NCBI GenBank assembly: GCA_964460315.1 | Contig: CAYWPQ010000014.1 | Coordinates: 1-36,342, forward strand | Reading direction: 5' to 3' | From: Lacustribacter sp964460315 | GTDB lineage: Bacteria > Pseudomonadota > Gammaproteobacteria > Burkholderiales > Burkholderiaceae_A | Length of the DNA: 36,342 nucleotides | Shown here: positions 1 through 8,444 of the stretch, one piece after another | Position numbering within the stretch: position 1 is the first letter of the stretch | Layout of the letters: the number at the start of each line of letters is the position of its first letter | The notes under the pieces: generated by a model | The model's database searches: none | Told to the model about the DNA's origin: nothing | The model's input: the letters and a program-made list of their open reading frames with translations, nothing else | Translations under genes and position numbers: made by a program

Positions 1-5
1 TTTGA

Positions 6-81
6 TGGTGGGTCGGGCGAGACTCGAACTCGCGACCAACGGATTAAAAGTCCGCTGCTCTACCGACTGAGCTACCGACCC
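6..81 (-). tRNA. tRNA-Lys (anticodon UUU)
   Basis: The reverse complement folds as a standard 76-nt tRNA with an encoded 3' CCA. The acceptor stem pairs GGGTCGG (from position 81) with CCGACCC, followed by A-CCA. The D arm is AGCTCAGTCGGTAGAGC and the T arm is GCGAGTTCGAGTCTCGC. The anticodon loop is CTTTTAA, with the UUU anticodon at plus-strand positions 46-48, which reads lysine AAA/AAG codons. It lies downstream of the tol-pal operon, where E. coli also carries lysine tRNA genes after cpoB, but here a permease gene sits in between. Confidence 0.97.
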
Positions 82-138
82 AGTGCATGAACGGCTGTTT
101 GAAGACCGAAGCCCGAAATTTTAGCGTATTTGTAAAAT

Positions 139-1224
139 CTATGCTCGGCGGGAAAGCCAAGCCAGGCCAAGCCAGGCGCCGGCAACGATGGCTCCTGTGG
201 CCAATACGGAGCCAAGCCCAAGGACCGAAAGCCCAGAGATTCCTTGGCCGATCGTGCAGCCAAATGCGATCACCCCACCCGATCCCATCAGCGCGGCACC
301 AATCAGGTGATTCGCAAGGTCTTCGGTGTTTTGAAAGCCTTCCCAGCGAAAGGATCGAGTGGTGACGGCGTGAAGCCAAGCACCAATGGCGACGCCTGAA
401 ACGGTCATGATCCCAAAGGTCAGCTTACGGCTGGTATCGCTCCAAAAGCTCAGAAGATCCAGTGAATACGACAGGGGTGCGACGAAGGTGAGTGACTCAA
501 TGGCCCGGGTGTTGGTGGCGAGGAAACGCGGCTCCAGAGTGTTTGGGTCCTCCGGGATAAAACCAACATGCCCAGTGACCCACCACGCTGCGACCACCAA
601 CAGCCCAACGATTGCGCCACCCAGCCAAAGTCTTGGCTGTTGCCGAAAAATGCTGCTCGAGAACGCGAACACCAGCAGCCCCGCCGCGATCACGCCAGCG
701 ACCATCAGGGGGGCGAGGTTGAGCAGGTCGGGGATCGTCTGCCTCGTGGGAAAGTCGATCGCGACCCGCTCAAGGGTCTCGACACGAATCACGCCGAGGA
801 AGCCTCGAATCGTGATCGCTGCTGACGTGGCCATCACCAGAAACACCACAAGCGCCTTGAGGCTTCCGCCGCCGAGACGGATCAGTGTTCGACTTCCGCA
901 GCCCGATGCCAGGGCCATCCCGAATCCGAAGAGCAGTCCACCGAGTATGTTGGAAAGCCAGAAAAGCCTTGGCGTCACATAAATCGAACCGCTCACGTCA
1001 ATCGCGGTGCTGGCCACCAGGAGCTGTGTTCCTGTGACGGCGACAGCGATCGCCACGAGCCACATTCGAATGCGTGAGCCGTCGCCAAGCGCGTAAAGAT
1101 CGGCAATGGCTCCCAGTGTGCAAAACCGAGAATAACGCCCCACCCAGCCGAGTAAAACCCCGATGAACAATCCACCAAGCAAAACGGTGAGCTCGATCGA
1201 GCGGACTTCCACTTCAGTGATCAT
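139..1224 (-). CDS. YeeE/YedE-family membrane permease (probable thiosulfate/sulfur-compound uptake)
   Basis: The protein has 361 residues and is strongly hydrophobic throughout, with about nine or ten membrane segments. Three short cysteine motifs identify the YeeE/YedE (sulf_transp, TsuA-like) family: RYSRFCTLGAIAD with Cys35, ALASGCGSRTL with Cys109, and FGCTIGQGISG with Cys323. In characterised TsuA, three pore cysteines relay thiosulfate across the membrane, and the three seen here match that pattern. The small TusA-like partner (YeeD) often encoded beside it is absent. The start at 1224 is an ATG without a clear Shine-Dalgarno. The gene lies 41 bp after cpoB on the same strand, so it may be read through from the tol-pal operon. 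The substrate is inferred from the family only. Confidence 0.85.
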   Translation of the reverse strand: MITEVEVRSIELTVLLGGLFIGVLLGWVGRYSRFCTLGAIADLYALGDGSRIRMWLVAIAVAVTGTQLLVASTAIDVSGSIYVTPRLFWLSNILGGLLFGFGMALASGCGSRTLIRLGGGSLKALVVFLVMATSAAITIRGFLGVIRVETLERVAIDFPTRQTIPDLLNLAPLMVAGVIAAGLLVFAFSSSIFRQQPRLWLGGAIVGLLVVAAWWVTGHVGFIPEDPNTLEPRFLATNTRAIESLTFVAPLSYSLDLLSFWSDTSRKLTFGIMTVSGVAIGAWLHAVTTRSFRWEGFQNTEDLANHLIGAALMGSGGVIAFGCTIGQGISGLSVLGLGSVLATGAIVAGAWLGLAWLSRRA

Positions 1225-1265
1225 GGCTTTTGTTCTGGATGGGTCAGGGCTTTAACCGATGCGCA

Positions 1266-2177
1266 CTACTCTGCAGGAAGTGTTTCAAGTCTCAGCTTCG
1301 CTTCCTGAGCGATTGTGGGTTCGGGGTTGTTCGACAGAATCGCTTGGAGGGTTCTTCTTGCAGAGGGAATGTCACCCGATTCCGCCTGGCTTGCCGCAAG
1401 GTTCATGGCGGCCTGAAGGCTGCCCGGATGGTTTGGAAAGCGCCTTAAAAATTCCTGCCTGGCCACGATGGCTTCAGGATAGTTTTTCGCAATGTAGAGC
1501 GTGGTGCCGCGAAGAAGCAGCACATGGGGGAGCACAGCCGACCCAGGGAACTGCTGCTCAAACCGAAGGGCTGCGGTCAGCGTTGACTTAGTGTCGTTGC
1601 CCCGAAATGTCTCTTGAAGCGCCCGAAACTGTTCGGCTTCTTGGGGGCTCACTCGAAGCGAAAGCCCGTCCGCAACGATGGTGACCGGCTCGATGGTTTT
1701 GAGCCGGCGGTCGAGTTCGGTGAAGGCGGTTTTGACAGGCTCAACAGTTTTGAGTCTGCGGTCAAGGTCGGTGTAAAAATCTTTCTGAGCTTGTTGCGTC
1801 TTAATGCCCTGCTGGAGAAGCTGCTCGATTTGGCCGCGAAGGGCTGCAATCTCAACGCGAAGTTTTTCGTTTTCATTGAGCAACTGAAGCTGCCCTTTCC
1901 CCGAACCCTGAAGCCTGACCTCAGTGTCATTGAGTCGAGGAGTAAGTTCGTCAAGCCGAATCTGTGCTGACTGCCCTTGATAGACCAAGCCACCAACCTG
2001 ATTAGCAATCTCTTGCTGACGTTTATCCAGGGCGTCAACCTTAACCCGAAGGTCAAGGATGGCCCGTCTGGCCTCATCGTCCGAGAAGAATGCCCAGCCT
2101 GAGCTGGTGCAGGCCAGTGTCAGGGGGATCATTGCAGCCCTTAGAAAAAAGGCTGCTTTTGAATGGCTTTCTGACAT
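1266..2177 (-). CDS. cpoB: Tol-Pal coordination protein CpoB (YbgF)
   Basis: This is a 303-residue periplasmic protein. An N-terminal hydrophobic signal segment (about residues 8-30) is followed by a heptad-rich coiled coil (about 35-120), which in CpoB makes the trimer. The C-terminal part (about 180-300) has tetratricopeptide-like helical pairs (for example YPEAIVARQEFLRRFPNHP). CpoB links Tol-Pal action to peptidoglycan synthesis by PBP1B at the division site. Its ATG overlaps the TAA of pal by one base (TAATG), so translation is probably coupled. It is the last gene of the tolQRAB-pal-cpoB series, in the conserved order. Length and domain order are normal for the family. Confidence 0.93.
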   Translation of the reverse strand: MSESHSKAAFFLRAAMIPLTLACTSSGWAFFSDDEARRAILDLRVKVDALDKRQQEIANQVGGLVYQGQSAQIRLDELTPRLNDTEVRLQGSGKGQLQLLNENEKLRVEIAALRGQIEQLLQQGIKTQQAQKDFYTDLDRRLKTVEPVKTAFTELDRRLKTIEPVTIVADGLSLRVSPQEAEQFRALQETFRGNDTKSTLTAALRFEQQFPGSAVLPHVLLLRGTTLYIAKNYPEAIVARQEFLRRFPNHPGSLQAAMNLAASQAESGDIPSARRTLQAILSNNPEPTIAQEAKLRLETLPAE

Positions 2178-2770
2178 TACTGACGAATCAGAAGATCAGC
2201 CCGACGGTTTTCCGCCCAGGCCTCTTCGGTGGACCCTTCAGCTCTTGGCTTTTCTTCGCCGTTGCTGATGGCCTCGATGCGAGAGGCGTCAATTCCCAAA
2301 AGGGTGATGGCACGACTCACTGCTTCCGCGCGCTTCTGACCGAGAGCCAGGTTGTATTCTGTGGTGCCGCGTTCGTCCGCATTACCCTCAATCACGACGC
2401 GTGCCTTGGTGTCAGCCTTCAGATAATTCACGAAGGCATCGATGACCGGCTTGGCCTTGTCCTGAATTTCGAACTGGTTGTATTCGAAGTAAACGCTGGG
2501 TGTGACGCGGGACAACGATGCGCGAGCGGCATTGACTGCCGCCTCACTGCCACTGACAGCACCTGTCGTGGCCCCAGAGGCTCCAGCGCCCGCCCCGGTA
2601 GAGCCGCCACCTGCCGCTGCCGAACCCGAACTTGCATTGGAGCTGGAGATCGGTGCGGGGTCATTCAGCGGCACCTTGGAGGCGCAGCCAACGAGGGCAA
2701 CAACACACACCATAGAAAGAAGGGCTGAAATTCGATGATGCCCTGCGGATGGGTTCATAGGGTTTTTCAT
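2177..2770 (-). CDS. pal: Peptidoglycan-associated lipoprotein Pal
   Basis: Pal is an outer-membrane lipoprotein that binds peptidoglycan and TolB. I chose the ATG at 2770 (197 residues) over a longer reading from 2872 because AGAGG lies 7 bp before it and it gives a proper lipoprotein signal peptide: hydrophobic VCVVALVGC with lipobox LVGC and lipidated Cys29. A Gly/Ser/Ala-rich linker follows (about 35-75). The C-terminal OmpA-like domain (about 90-197) carries the peptidoglycan-binding signature NADERGTTEYNLALGQKRA and ends with ENRRADL. It sits between tolB and cpoB as expected. An 83-bp gap separates it from the tolB stop. Confidence 0.96.
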   Translation of the reverse strand: MKNPMNPSAGHHRISALLSMVCVVALVGCASKVPLNDPAPISSSNASSGSAAAGGGSTGAGAGASGATTGAVSGSEAAVNAARASLSRVTPSVYFEYNQFEIQDKAKPVIDAFVNYLKADTKARVVIEGNADERGTTEYNLALGQKRAEAVSRAITLLGIDASRIEAISNGEEKPRAEGSTEEAWAENRRADLLIRQ

Positions 2771-2777
2771 GCGTTTT

Positions 2778-2782
2778 CCTCT
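2778..2782 (-). promoter_or_regulatory. Ribosome binding site deciding the pal start
   Basis: On the minus strand AGAGG lies 7 bp before the ATG at 2770. The longer reading that begins at 2872 overlaps tolB and would bury the lipoprotein signal peptide behind 34 unlikely residues. Confidence 0.7.
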
Positions 2783-2853
2783 CACTCTTAGGTTCGAAAA
2801 CCAAATGGTCTCACAGTCAGGCGGATTTGCCCGACAAAAGACCGGCGAAAAAT

Positions 2854-4215
2854 TCAGGGCAGTCGACCCCAAGCCGGGCCTTTCACTGCACCGCCGTCAG
2901 CAGAAAGCCTTGATCGAAGCTTGCCGTCTTGTGACACTGCGGTCATCACATCACGCCCTTTGAATCGACTACTGTAAATAATCCAGCGGCCGTTCGGGGC
3001 AAAGCTTGGCGAGTCATCTTTGGGGCCATCACTGATGAGTATCTCCTCACGTGAGGCGAGGTTCATGACAGCGATTCGAAATAGTCCCTCACGTCGTGTG
3101 ACGAACAACAGGGTCTTTCCGTCGGGGCTGACCTGAGGGCGTCCGTTAAATGATGCGTTGAAGGTGATGCGCTCCGCGGGGGCATCGCTGTCAAGGCGCA
3201 TCCGGTATATTTGCGCTGTACCGCCTCGGTCGGAGGTGAAATAGAGAAACCGACCATCCGGCGAGAAGGCGGGCTCGGTGTCAATGCTGTTGCCGCGGCT
3301 GACACGACGAAGATTGCTTCCGTCTGGATTCACTAGGTAAATTTGTGAGACCCCGTCTTGTGACAAGACCACGGCCAATTGGCGGCTGTCCGGACTCCAA
3401 GTTGGGGAGCTGTTGCTTCCCTTTTGGTTGGCGACGATCGTCCTTGTGCCACTGGCAAGCGTATGGGTGTAAACGATGGGCTTATTGATCCCGTCACGGG
3501 TTTCAAACGAGACATAGGCAAGCTTGCTGCCATCAGGCGACCAGGCCAGCGAAATCACTGGCTGCTGGGAGCGCAATGCCACCTGTGCGTTTTGCCCGTC
3601 CGAATCCGAGATGATCAGGCTGAAGGTGTCGCCGTCTTTGCGAACGAAGGCAAGACGTGTGGCAAAAAAACCAGGTTCTGCCGTGAGTTTTTCGTAGATA
3701 AAGTCCGCGATTCGATGGCCTGTTCGCCGGGCCTCCATCTCGGTGGCTGGAGCATTGATGGACAGCCCACCGAGGCTGACCTTCCGTTGCACATCAAGCA
3801 GCACAAACCGCGTTTCGACGCGCCCTTCGGTTCCGGCAGTAACGCTTCCAACGACGAGTGCTGCTGCGCCGCGATCGTTCCAAGTCGTCCAGAGAGCAGC
3901 TCCCAGAGGCGTTGTTTCATTGAGCGCCGGCTGGGGTGCGCCTGTGGGGATTAGATTGATGGATCCCGAGCGTGACAGATTCGCTTTGAGCACTTCTGCG
4001 GTGATCTGGGCCAGTTTCGCATGCGGTTCGTGAGCATCCAGGGGAGGCACAGCTACAGGAATAAGTTTTGACCCAACTCCGGTGATTTCGATTCGAAGGG
4101 AGCCTTGAGCGAGCGATTGCGGTGGTTGGACTATTCCAATCAGGCCGGTTAACGCAAGGCCGACAAAGAATCGAACAGAGTTTAGGCTGCTAACGAGATG
4201 GAGCTTCAAGGCCAT
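2854..4215 (-). CDS. tolB: Tol-Pal translocation protein TolB
   Basis: TolB is a 453-residue periplasmic protein that shuttles between Pal and TolA. An N-terminal signal peptide (hydrophobic stretch about 15-32, cleavage near LAQG) precedes the D1 domain (about 35-165). The C-terminal six-bladed beta-propeller shows the repeated blade motif: AWSPDGSKLAYVS, TWSPDSRQLAVV, AFSPDGRFLYFTSDR, VSPDGKTLLFVTRR and FAPNGRWIIYSSR. The position between tolA and pal is canonical and the length is typical. The start at 4215 is an ATG with a modest AAAGGGC upstream. Nothing looks broken. Confidence 0.97.
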   Translation of the reverse strand: MALKLHLVSSLNSVRFFVGLALTGLIGIVQPPQSLAQGSLRIEITGVGSKLIPVAVPPLDAHEPHAKLAQITAEVLKANLSRSGSINLIPTGAPQPALNETTPLGAALWTTWNDRGAAALVVGSVTAGTEGRVETRFVLLDVQRKVSLGGLSINAPATEMEARRTGHRIADFIYEKLTAEPGFFATRLAFVRKDGDTFSLIISDSDGQNAQVALRSQQPVISLAWSPDGSKLAYVSFETRDGINKPIVYTHTLASGTRTIVANQKGSNSSPTWSPDSRQLAVVLSQDGVSQIYLVNPDGSNLRRVSRGNSIDTEPAFSPDGRFLYFTSDRGGTAQIYRMRLDSDAPAERITFNASFNGRPQVSPDGKTLLFVTRREGLFRIAVMNLASREEILISDGPKDDSPSFAPNGRWIIYSSRFKGRDVMTAVSQDGKLRSRLSADGGAVKGPAWGRLP

Positions 4216-4278
4216 GCCAAGCCCTTTATTGACCAGAACGGGCTGATTATAGGCGGCGCATATTTCAAATGAATGCGC

Positions 4279-5106
4279 TTAAGGGGTTTCCTTAGGTCGA
4301 AAGCTAAGTTCAAGGGTTCTGGCCACGGTTCCGTCTTTGCGTTTCGGAAGAGGGCTGGCCGCACGAATGGCTCGGATCACCGCTGCATCCCAGGCAGCCA
4401 CTCCGCTGGGCTTCATGAGTTGGACGTTCGTGATTTCTCCCGTTGGGAGCTGCTCGACGGATACGACCGCCTCAGGGTTGTCCGAGGTCCGGTCCGCATA
4501 CTGGATCCTGGCTTTGATCCGTGCCTGAATCAATGCTGCGTAGTCGGGGTCAACCCCAGTTTTCGAACCGATTTCGGCACCCGCTGATACGCCGGCCTTG
4601 GTGGCGATATCTCGACCCTCTTGGCTTGGTGGTGCATTCCGAGCACTACTCAGTCGTGCAAGTTCGGCTTGACGAAGCTTGTCCAGTTTTTCCTGACGAC
4701 GCTGTTTTTCTTGCGCGACCCGCTCCTGATCGATTCGCTGCTGTTCACGTCGAAGCTCTTCTAAACGCCGCTCTTCAGCCGCTCGCTTTTCTTCCGCCTG
4801 TCGGGCCAGCTCTTTGGGGTCAGGCTTGGGCGGGGTTGATTTCTTGAGGGCAATGTCTGCTTTGCTGGGTGCGGGCGGCGGGGCCTTTGGGGCGGGCCTG
4901 GGCGGGGGTGCTTTGACCGCGGGCGCGGGGGGCGCCGAGGGCTCTTGAATAACCACTGGAGGACCTGCCCAGAGTTCAACCTGAACAGGAGGAGGCGGCT
5001 TGCGATTCCAGTTCAATGATACGAACAGCGCGCCGATCAGCAGGAGATGCACTGAGGCGGATGCCGTCAGTGCGCGACGACCTTCACGTTGTTCAATAAC
5101 CGACAT
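4279..5106 (-). CDS. tolA: Cell-envelope integrity protein TolA
   Basis: TolA is a 275-residue inner-membrane-anchored protein that spans the periplasm and couples TolQR energy to Pal/TolB. One membrane helix lies at about residues 14-32 (ALTASASVHLLLIGALFVSL). A proline/alanine-rich section follows (about 36-90), then a charged Lys/Glu/Arg/Gln-rich helical rod (about 95-150). The C-terminal TonB/TolA-like domain (about 185-275) contains VVSVEQLPTGEITNVQL and WDAAVIRAIRAASPLP. The rod is short compared with E. coli TolA, as is common in betaproteobacteria. The ATG lies 2 bp after the tolR stop, so the two are almost certainly co-translated. Confidence 0.94.
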   Translation of the reverse strand: MSVIEQREGRRALTASASVHLLLIGALFVSLNWNRKPPPPVQVELWAGPPVVIQEPSAPPAPAVKAPPPRPAPKAPPPAPSKADIALKKSTPPKPDPKELARQAEEKRAAEERRLEELRREQQRIDQERVAQEKQRRQEKLDKLRQAELARLSSARNAPPSQEGRDIATKAGVSAGAEIGSKTGVDPDYAALIQARIKARIQYADRTSDNPEAVVSVEQLPTGEITNVQLMKPSGVAAWDAAVIRAIRAASPLPKRKDGTVARTLELSFRPKETP

Positions 5107-5108
5107 GC

Positions 5109-5537
5109 TTATTCGAGACCGACGTCTAGCCCGACTCGGCGATAGCCTGCCTTCTGTAGCGCATTCATCGCACCGATCACATGCTCATACCGCACCGATT
5201 TTTCGGCGGAGATCACGACCGGAGTGTCGAGTGAGGGAACCATCTGACGCACTGCTGCCGCAAGGTTTTCGCGGCTCACGGGTTGCTCGCGAGCCCCCGC
5301 TTCAATGGTTCGAAGCGTGAGGCTTCCGTCTTGGCGGATAGTCACGCTCACCCCTGCCACCGCCGCGGGGGACGCCTGATTGACTTTGGGCAGCTCGATC
5401 GTGCCGGTCACGATCATGGGTGCCGTGACCATGAAAATAATCAAAAGGACCAGCATCACATCAATGTAGGGAACCACATTGATCTCGCTCATCATTCGAC
5501 GGCGACGATGCTGTCTCATGCTTGTGGAATCGGCCAT
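5109..5537 (-). CDS. tolR: Tol-Pal inner-membrane protein TolR (ExbD family)
   Basis: This 142-residue protein has a basic cytoplasmic N-terminus (MRQHRRRR), one membrane helix with the ExbD/TolR signature NVVPYIDVMLVLLIIFMV, and a periplasmic domain to the end. The Asp in YIDVML is the conserved membrane residue needed for proton-driven work in the TolQ-TolR motor. It lies 12 bp after tolQ and 2 bp before tolA, in the standard order. Length and composition are normal. Confidence 0.97.
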   Translation of the reverse strand: MADSTSMRQHRRRRMMSEINVVPYIDVMLVLLIIFMVTAPMIVTGTIELPKVNQASPAAVAGVSVTIRQDGSLTLRTIEAGAREQPVSRENLAAAVRQMVPSLDTPVVISAEKSVRYEHVIGAMNALQKAGYRRVGLDVGLE

Positions 5538-5549
5538 GAGTCGTCTCGG

Positions 5550-6227
5550 TTAACGGGCAGTTTGACGCTGCAAGATATTGGAGAATTCTTCCACGAAGCT
5601 GTCAAAGCGAATGCTCAGCTGATCAATTCGCGTGGCGTACTTGTTGTAGGCGATCACGGCAGGGATGGCCGCAAACAATCCGATGGCGGTGGCGACCAGA
5701 GCTTCCGCAATGCCTGGCGCAACGCTCGCGAGCGTCGCCTGCTGAACATTGGCCAGTCCGGTGAAGGCGTGCATGATTCCCCAAACGGTTCCGAAGAGAC
5801 CAATATAGGGAGACACGGAACCCGCAGAGGCCAGGAAGGGCAGGCTGTCCTCCAGTTGATCAATCTCACGCTGAAACGAAGCGCGCATCGAGCGACGCGC
5901 GGCATCCACGGCCAGACTGGCATCCTGACTGCTCACCGACCGGTTCTTCAGGAATTCACGCATCCCAGCTTCAAAAATTTTCGCCAAGGGTCCCGGCAGA
6001 CGGTTCTGTTCGGCCTGCTTGTAAAGCGTCATGAGGTCGCCGCCGGACCAGAATTCCTGCTCGAAGGCTTTGGTGTTGCGATGGGCGCGACCGATCGATT
6101 GCCACTTTCGGAAGATCACCGTCCAGGAGGTGAGTGAGATCAGAACGAGGATCAGCATCACGAGCTGCACGGGGATGCTCGCCTCGGCGATCAGGGTGAG
6201 CACGGAGAGGTTAACGCTGGTTGCCAT
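5550..6227 (-). CDS. tolQ: Tol-Pal proton channel protein TolQ (ExbB family)
   Basis: TolQ has 225 residues and three membrane helices, at about 16-38, 128-152 and 165-190. The MotA/TolQ/ExbB signature is visible in SVSPYIGLFGTVWGIMHAF and in the third helix, VATAIGLFAAIPAVIAYN. With TolR it forms the proton-driven motor that energises TolA. The start codon is only 2 bp after the ruvB stop. The acyl-CoA thioesterase ybgC, which usually precedes tolQ in Proteobacteria, is not present here. Confidence 0.97.
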   Translation of the reverse strand: MATSVNLSVLTLIAEASIPVQLVMLILVLISLTSWTVIFRKWQSIGRAHRNTKAFEQEFWSGGDLMTLYKQAEQNRLPGPLAKIFEAGMREFLKNRSVSSQDASLAVDAARRSMRASFQREIDQLEDSLPFLASAGSVSPYIGLFGTVWGIMHAFTGLANVQQATLASVAPGIAEALVATAIGLFAAIPAVIAYNKYATRIDQLSIRFDSFVEEFSNILQRQTAR

Positions 6228-6229
6228 GA

Positions 6230-7309
6230 TTAAAAAAGCCTCGAGTTGGGTTGGTCAGAGTGAGGAATTTGGCCAAGATGCCGGTAGGCCGCATCGGTTG
6301 CAACACGACCTCGGGAGGTACGTTGCATAAAGCCCTGTTGGATCAGGTAGGGTTCAAGCACATCTTCGATGGTGTCCTTGGATTCACCGATGGCCGCCGC
6401 AAGATTATCCAGACCCACTGGCCCACCTGAGAATTTATGGATGATGGCCTCAAGAAGTTTGCGGTCCATGAGATCAAAGCCTTCGCGGTCCACCTCAAGC
6501 AGCGACAATGCCTGATCGGCCACCAAGGCCGTGATGCCGCCACTGTTTTTGACCTGTGCGAAGTCACGCACCCGGCGTAAAAGACGATTGGCAACACGTG
6601 GCGTACCCCGAGATCGCTTGGCGATCTCGAAGGCCCCGGTCTCGTCGATCTCGGCATTGAGAAGACCGGCGGACCGTCGAACAATGGTGGTGAGGTCTTC
6701 CGCGGAATAGAACTCAAGCCTTGAAACAATGCCAAAGCGGTCACGCAGTGGATTGGTCAGCATGCCTGCCCGGGTGGTGGCACCCACGAGAGTAAAGGGC
6801 TGAAGATCAAGTTTGATGGAACGCGCCGCGGGGCCTTCGCCGATCATGATGTCAATTTGGTAGTCCTCAAGCGCTGGATAGAGGATCTCTTCCACCACAG
6901 GGCTCAGTCGATGAATCTCATCGATGAAAAGAACATCGTTGCGCTCTAAATTGGTCAGAAGCGCGGCAAGATCGCCGGGGCGCTCGAGCACCGGCCCCGA
7001 GGTTTGTCGAAGGTTGACGCCGAGCTCTCGGGCAAGAATATGCGCGAGCGTGGTCTTGCCGAGCCCCGGAGGGCCAAAAAGCAGCACATGATCCAGGGCT
7101 TCGCCACGTTGACGCGTGGCCTCAATGAACAACGCCAGCTGATCGCGCACCTTGCTCTGACCGATGTATTCGTCAAGTTTCTGCGGACGAAGTGCTCGCT
7201 CAATGACTTCTTCCTGGGGTGTCTTGGACGCCCCAGAGATGAGGCGTGCCTCGTCGGTCATTGCTGACTCGGCTGGACTGGCGCTGCCAAGGTTGTCGTG
7301 CTCGATCAT
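6230..7309 (-). CDS. ruvB: Holliday junction branch-migration ATPase RuvB
   Basis: RuvB (359 residues) is the AAA+ motor that, with RuvA, drives branch migration of Holliday junctions. It shows Walker A GPPGLGKT (79-86), Walker B DVLFIDEIHRLS (about 125-136), sensor 1 LVGATTRAG and the arginine-finger region NPLRDRFG. The winged-helix DNA-binding end includes SGGPVGLDNLAAAIGE and RTSRGRVAT. The N-terminus carries a roughly 20-residue extension before the conserved core, which is common in betaproteobacteria. It follows ruvA by 9 bp and precedes tolQ by 2 bp. Confidence 0.98.
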   Translation of the reverse strand: MIEHDNLGSASPAESAMTDEARLISGASKTPQEEVIERALRPQKLDEYIGQSKVRDQLALFIEATRQRGEALDHVLLFGPPGLGKTTLAHILARELGVNLRQTSGPVLERPGDLAALLTNLERNDVLFIDEIHRLSPVVEEILYPALEDYQIDIMIGEGPAARSIKLDLQPFTLVGATTRAGMLTNPLRDRFGIVSRLEFYSAEDLTTIVRRSAGLLNAEIDETGAFEIAKRSRGTPRVANRLLRRVRDFAQVKNSGGITALVADQALSLLEVDREGFDLMDRKLLEAIIHKFSGGPVGLDNLAAAIGESKDTIEDVLEPYLIQQGFMQRTSRGRVATDAAYRHLGQIPHSDQPNSRLF

Positions 7310-7318
7310 GGGGCTAGT

Positions 7319-7894
7319 TTACTTGGCGAGCTGTTTCAATGCCTGCTTGATGCCGTCGGCGACCGAAGCCCCCTGGGGAAGCCCCTTGCAGGCCATGATG
7401 GCCTCTTTTTCCGAATAGCCCAGGGCAAGCAGGGCATGAACGATATCGGTCTGGTGAGACCCCAAGGGCGCTGCGCCCGCCCCAGCCATCGATTCCCCAA
7501 GCCTGCCTTTGAGTTCCAGAATCAGGCGTTCAGCAGTTTTTTTCCCAATACCTGGGACACGGGTCAACAGTCCAACTTCCTGCAGCCCAATGGCCTGCGC
7601 AAGCTGAGTCACCGAAAGCCCCGAGAGCACGGCAAGGCCAATTCGCGGCCCAACGCCACTGACCTTAATCAGTTCGCGAAAGGCGACACGTTCTTCCTGG
7701 GTGAGAAAGCCGTAGAGCAGCTGCGCATCGTCACGCACCACAAAGTGGGTGAGCAGGGTGACCGGCTGACCGATGTCCGGCAGATCATAAAAGCTGCTCA
7801 TCGGAACATCGACCTCATAACCCACACCTTGCACATCCACCACAACCTGCGGCGGATTTTTTGAGACAAGCTTTCCTGAGATGTGACCAATCAT
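7319..7894 (-). CDS. ruvA: Holliday junction DNA-binding protein RuvA
   Basis: RuvA (191 residues) binds the four-way junction as a tetramer and loads RuvB. I chose the ATG at 7894 because the family begins with an MIGxIxGxL motif, seen here as MIGHISGKL, and AGGA precedes it. A longer reading from 8017 would overlap ruvC. Domain I is an OB-fold (1-65). Domain II has two helix-hairpin-helix motifs (VSGVGPRIGLAVLSGL and VPGIGKKTAERLILELK). Domain III (about 145-191), which binds RuvB, contains ALLALGYSEKEA. Confidence 0.97.
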   Translation of the reverse strand: MIGHISGKLVSKNPPQVVVDVQGVGYEVDVPMSSFYDLPDIGQPVTLLTHFVVRDDAQLLYGFLTQEERVAFRELIKVSGVGPRIGLAVLSGLSVTQLAQAIGLQEVGLLTRVPGIGKKTAERLILELKGRLGESMAGAGAAPLGSHQTDIVHALLALGYSEKEAIMACKGLPQGASVADGIKQALKQLAK

Positions 7895-7904
7895 GACGAA
7901 AATC

Positions 7905-8426
7905 CTATGAGACGCGAGATTTGCTGCTGTGGATGGGCGCCCCCTTGAGTGCCTGCTGATGGGCCATGGTCTGCCACCAGGCGAGCGCGCAGCCAAGCGC
8001 ATCGGCGGCATCGGCACCGGGGGATTCGGAGAGCTTTAACAGTCGCTGCACCATAAACTGCACCTGCTCCTTGGTGGCTCGCCCCGAGCCGACGATGGAC
8101 TGTTTCATTCGTAGTGGTGTGATCTCGTCAATCGGCAGTTCAGACTGAGCCAGTGCAGCGATGGCCGACCCTCTGGCCTGCCCAAGAGACAGCGTGGATT
8201 GCGGGTTCACATTCACAAAGACTCGTTCAATCACGGCCTGATGGGGTGAGAAATGCGCAACAAGCTCTTGGACCCCACGAAAAATATTGGCCAGCCGCTC
8301 GGGTTCTGAACCATGAACCGGTGGGCGAATCACACCACTTCCGACATAGCGCGCCTGCTGCCCTTCCACATCGATGACACCAAACCCAGTGCAACGAAGC
8401 CCTGGGTCAATGCCGATGATACGCAT
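7905..8426 (-). CDS. ruvC: Holliday junction resolvase RuvC
   Basis: RuvC (173 residues) is the endonuclease that cuts Holliday junctions in the RuvABC complex. All four acidic catalytic positions are visible: Asp7 in IGIDPGL, Glu67 in VIERVF, and Asp139 and Asp142 in GADAADALGCAL. These match Asp7, Glu66, Asp138 and Asp141 of the E. coli enzyme. The conserved SLGQARG segment is also present. The gene lies 18 bp after purH and 10 bp before ruvA. The fis-purH-ruvCAB arrangement is typical of betaproteobacteria. Confidence 0.98.
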   Translation of the reverse strand: MRIIGIDPGLRCTGFGVIDVEGQQARYVGSGVIRPPVHGSEPERLANIFRGVQELVAHFSPHQAVIERVFVNVNPQSTLSLGQARGSAIAALAQSELPIDEITPLRMKQSIVGSGRATKEQVQFMVQRLLKLSESPGADAADALGCALAWWQTMAHQQALKGAPIHSSKSRVS

Positions 8427-8444
8427 GGTCAGAGGTCTTCGCGA

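Noticed and set aside
118..123. TAAAAT as the -10 box of the tRNA-Lys promoter
   Set aside because: It is suitably placed about 37 bp before the tRNA 5' end, but no -35-like hexamer lies 16-18 bp further upstream, so I do not list it as a feature.
155..180. Short tandem repeat CCAAGCCAGG next to the permease end
   Set aside because: It encodes the repeated Leu-Ala-Trp-Leu-Gly residues of the last membrane helix, with only two copies.
5283..6137. Plus-strand frame opposite tolR/tolQ (about 284 codons), and a similar one at 12005-12841
   Set aside because: Both are antisense shadows with low-complexity, unlikely composition and no motifs.
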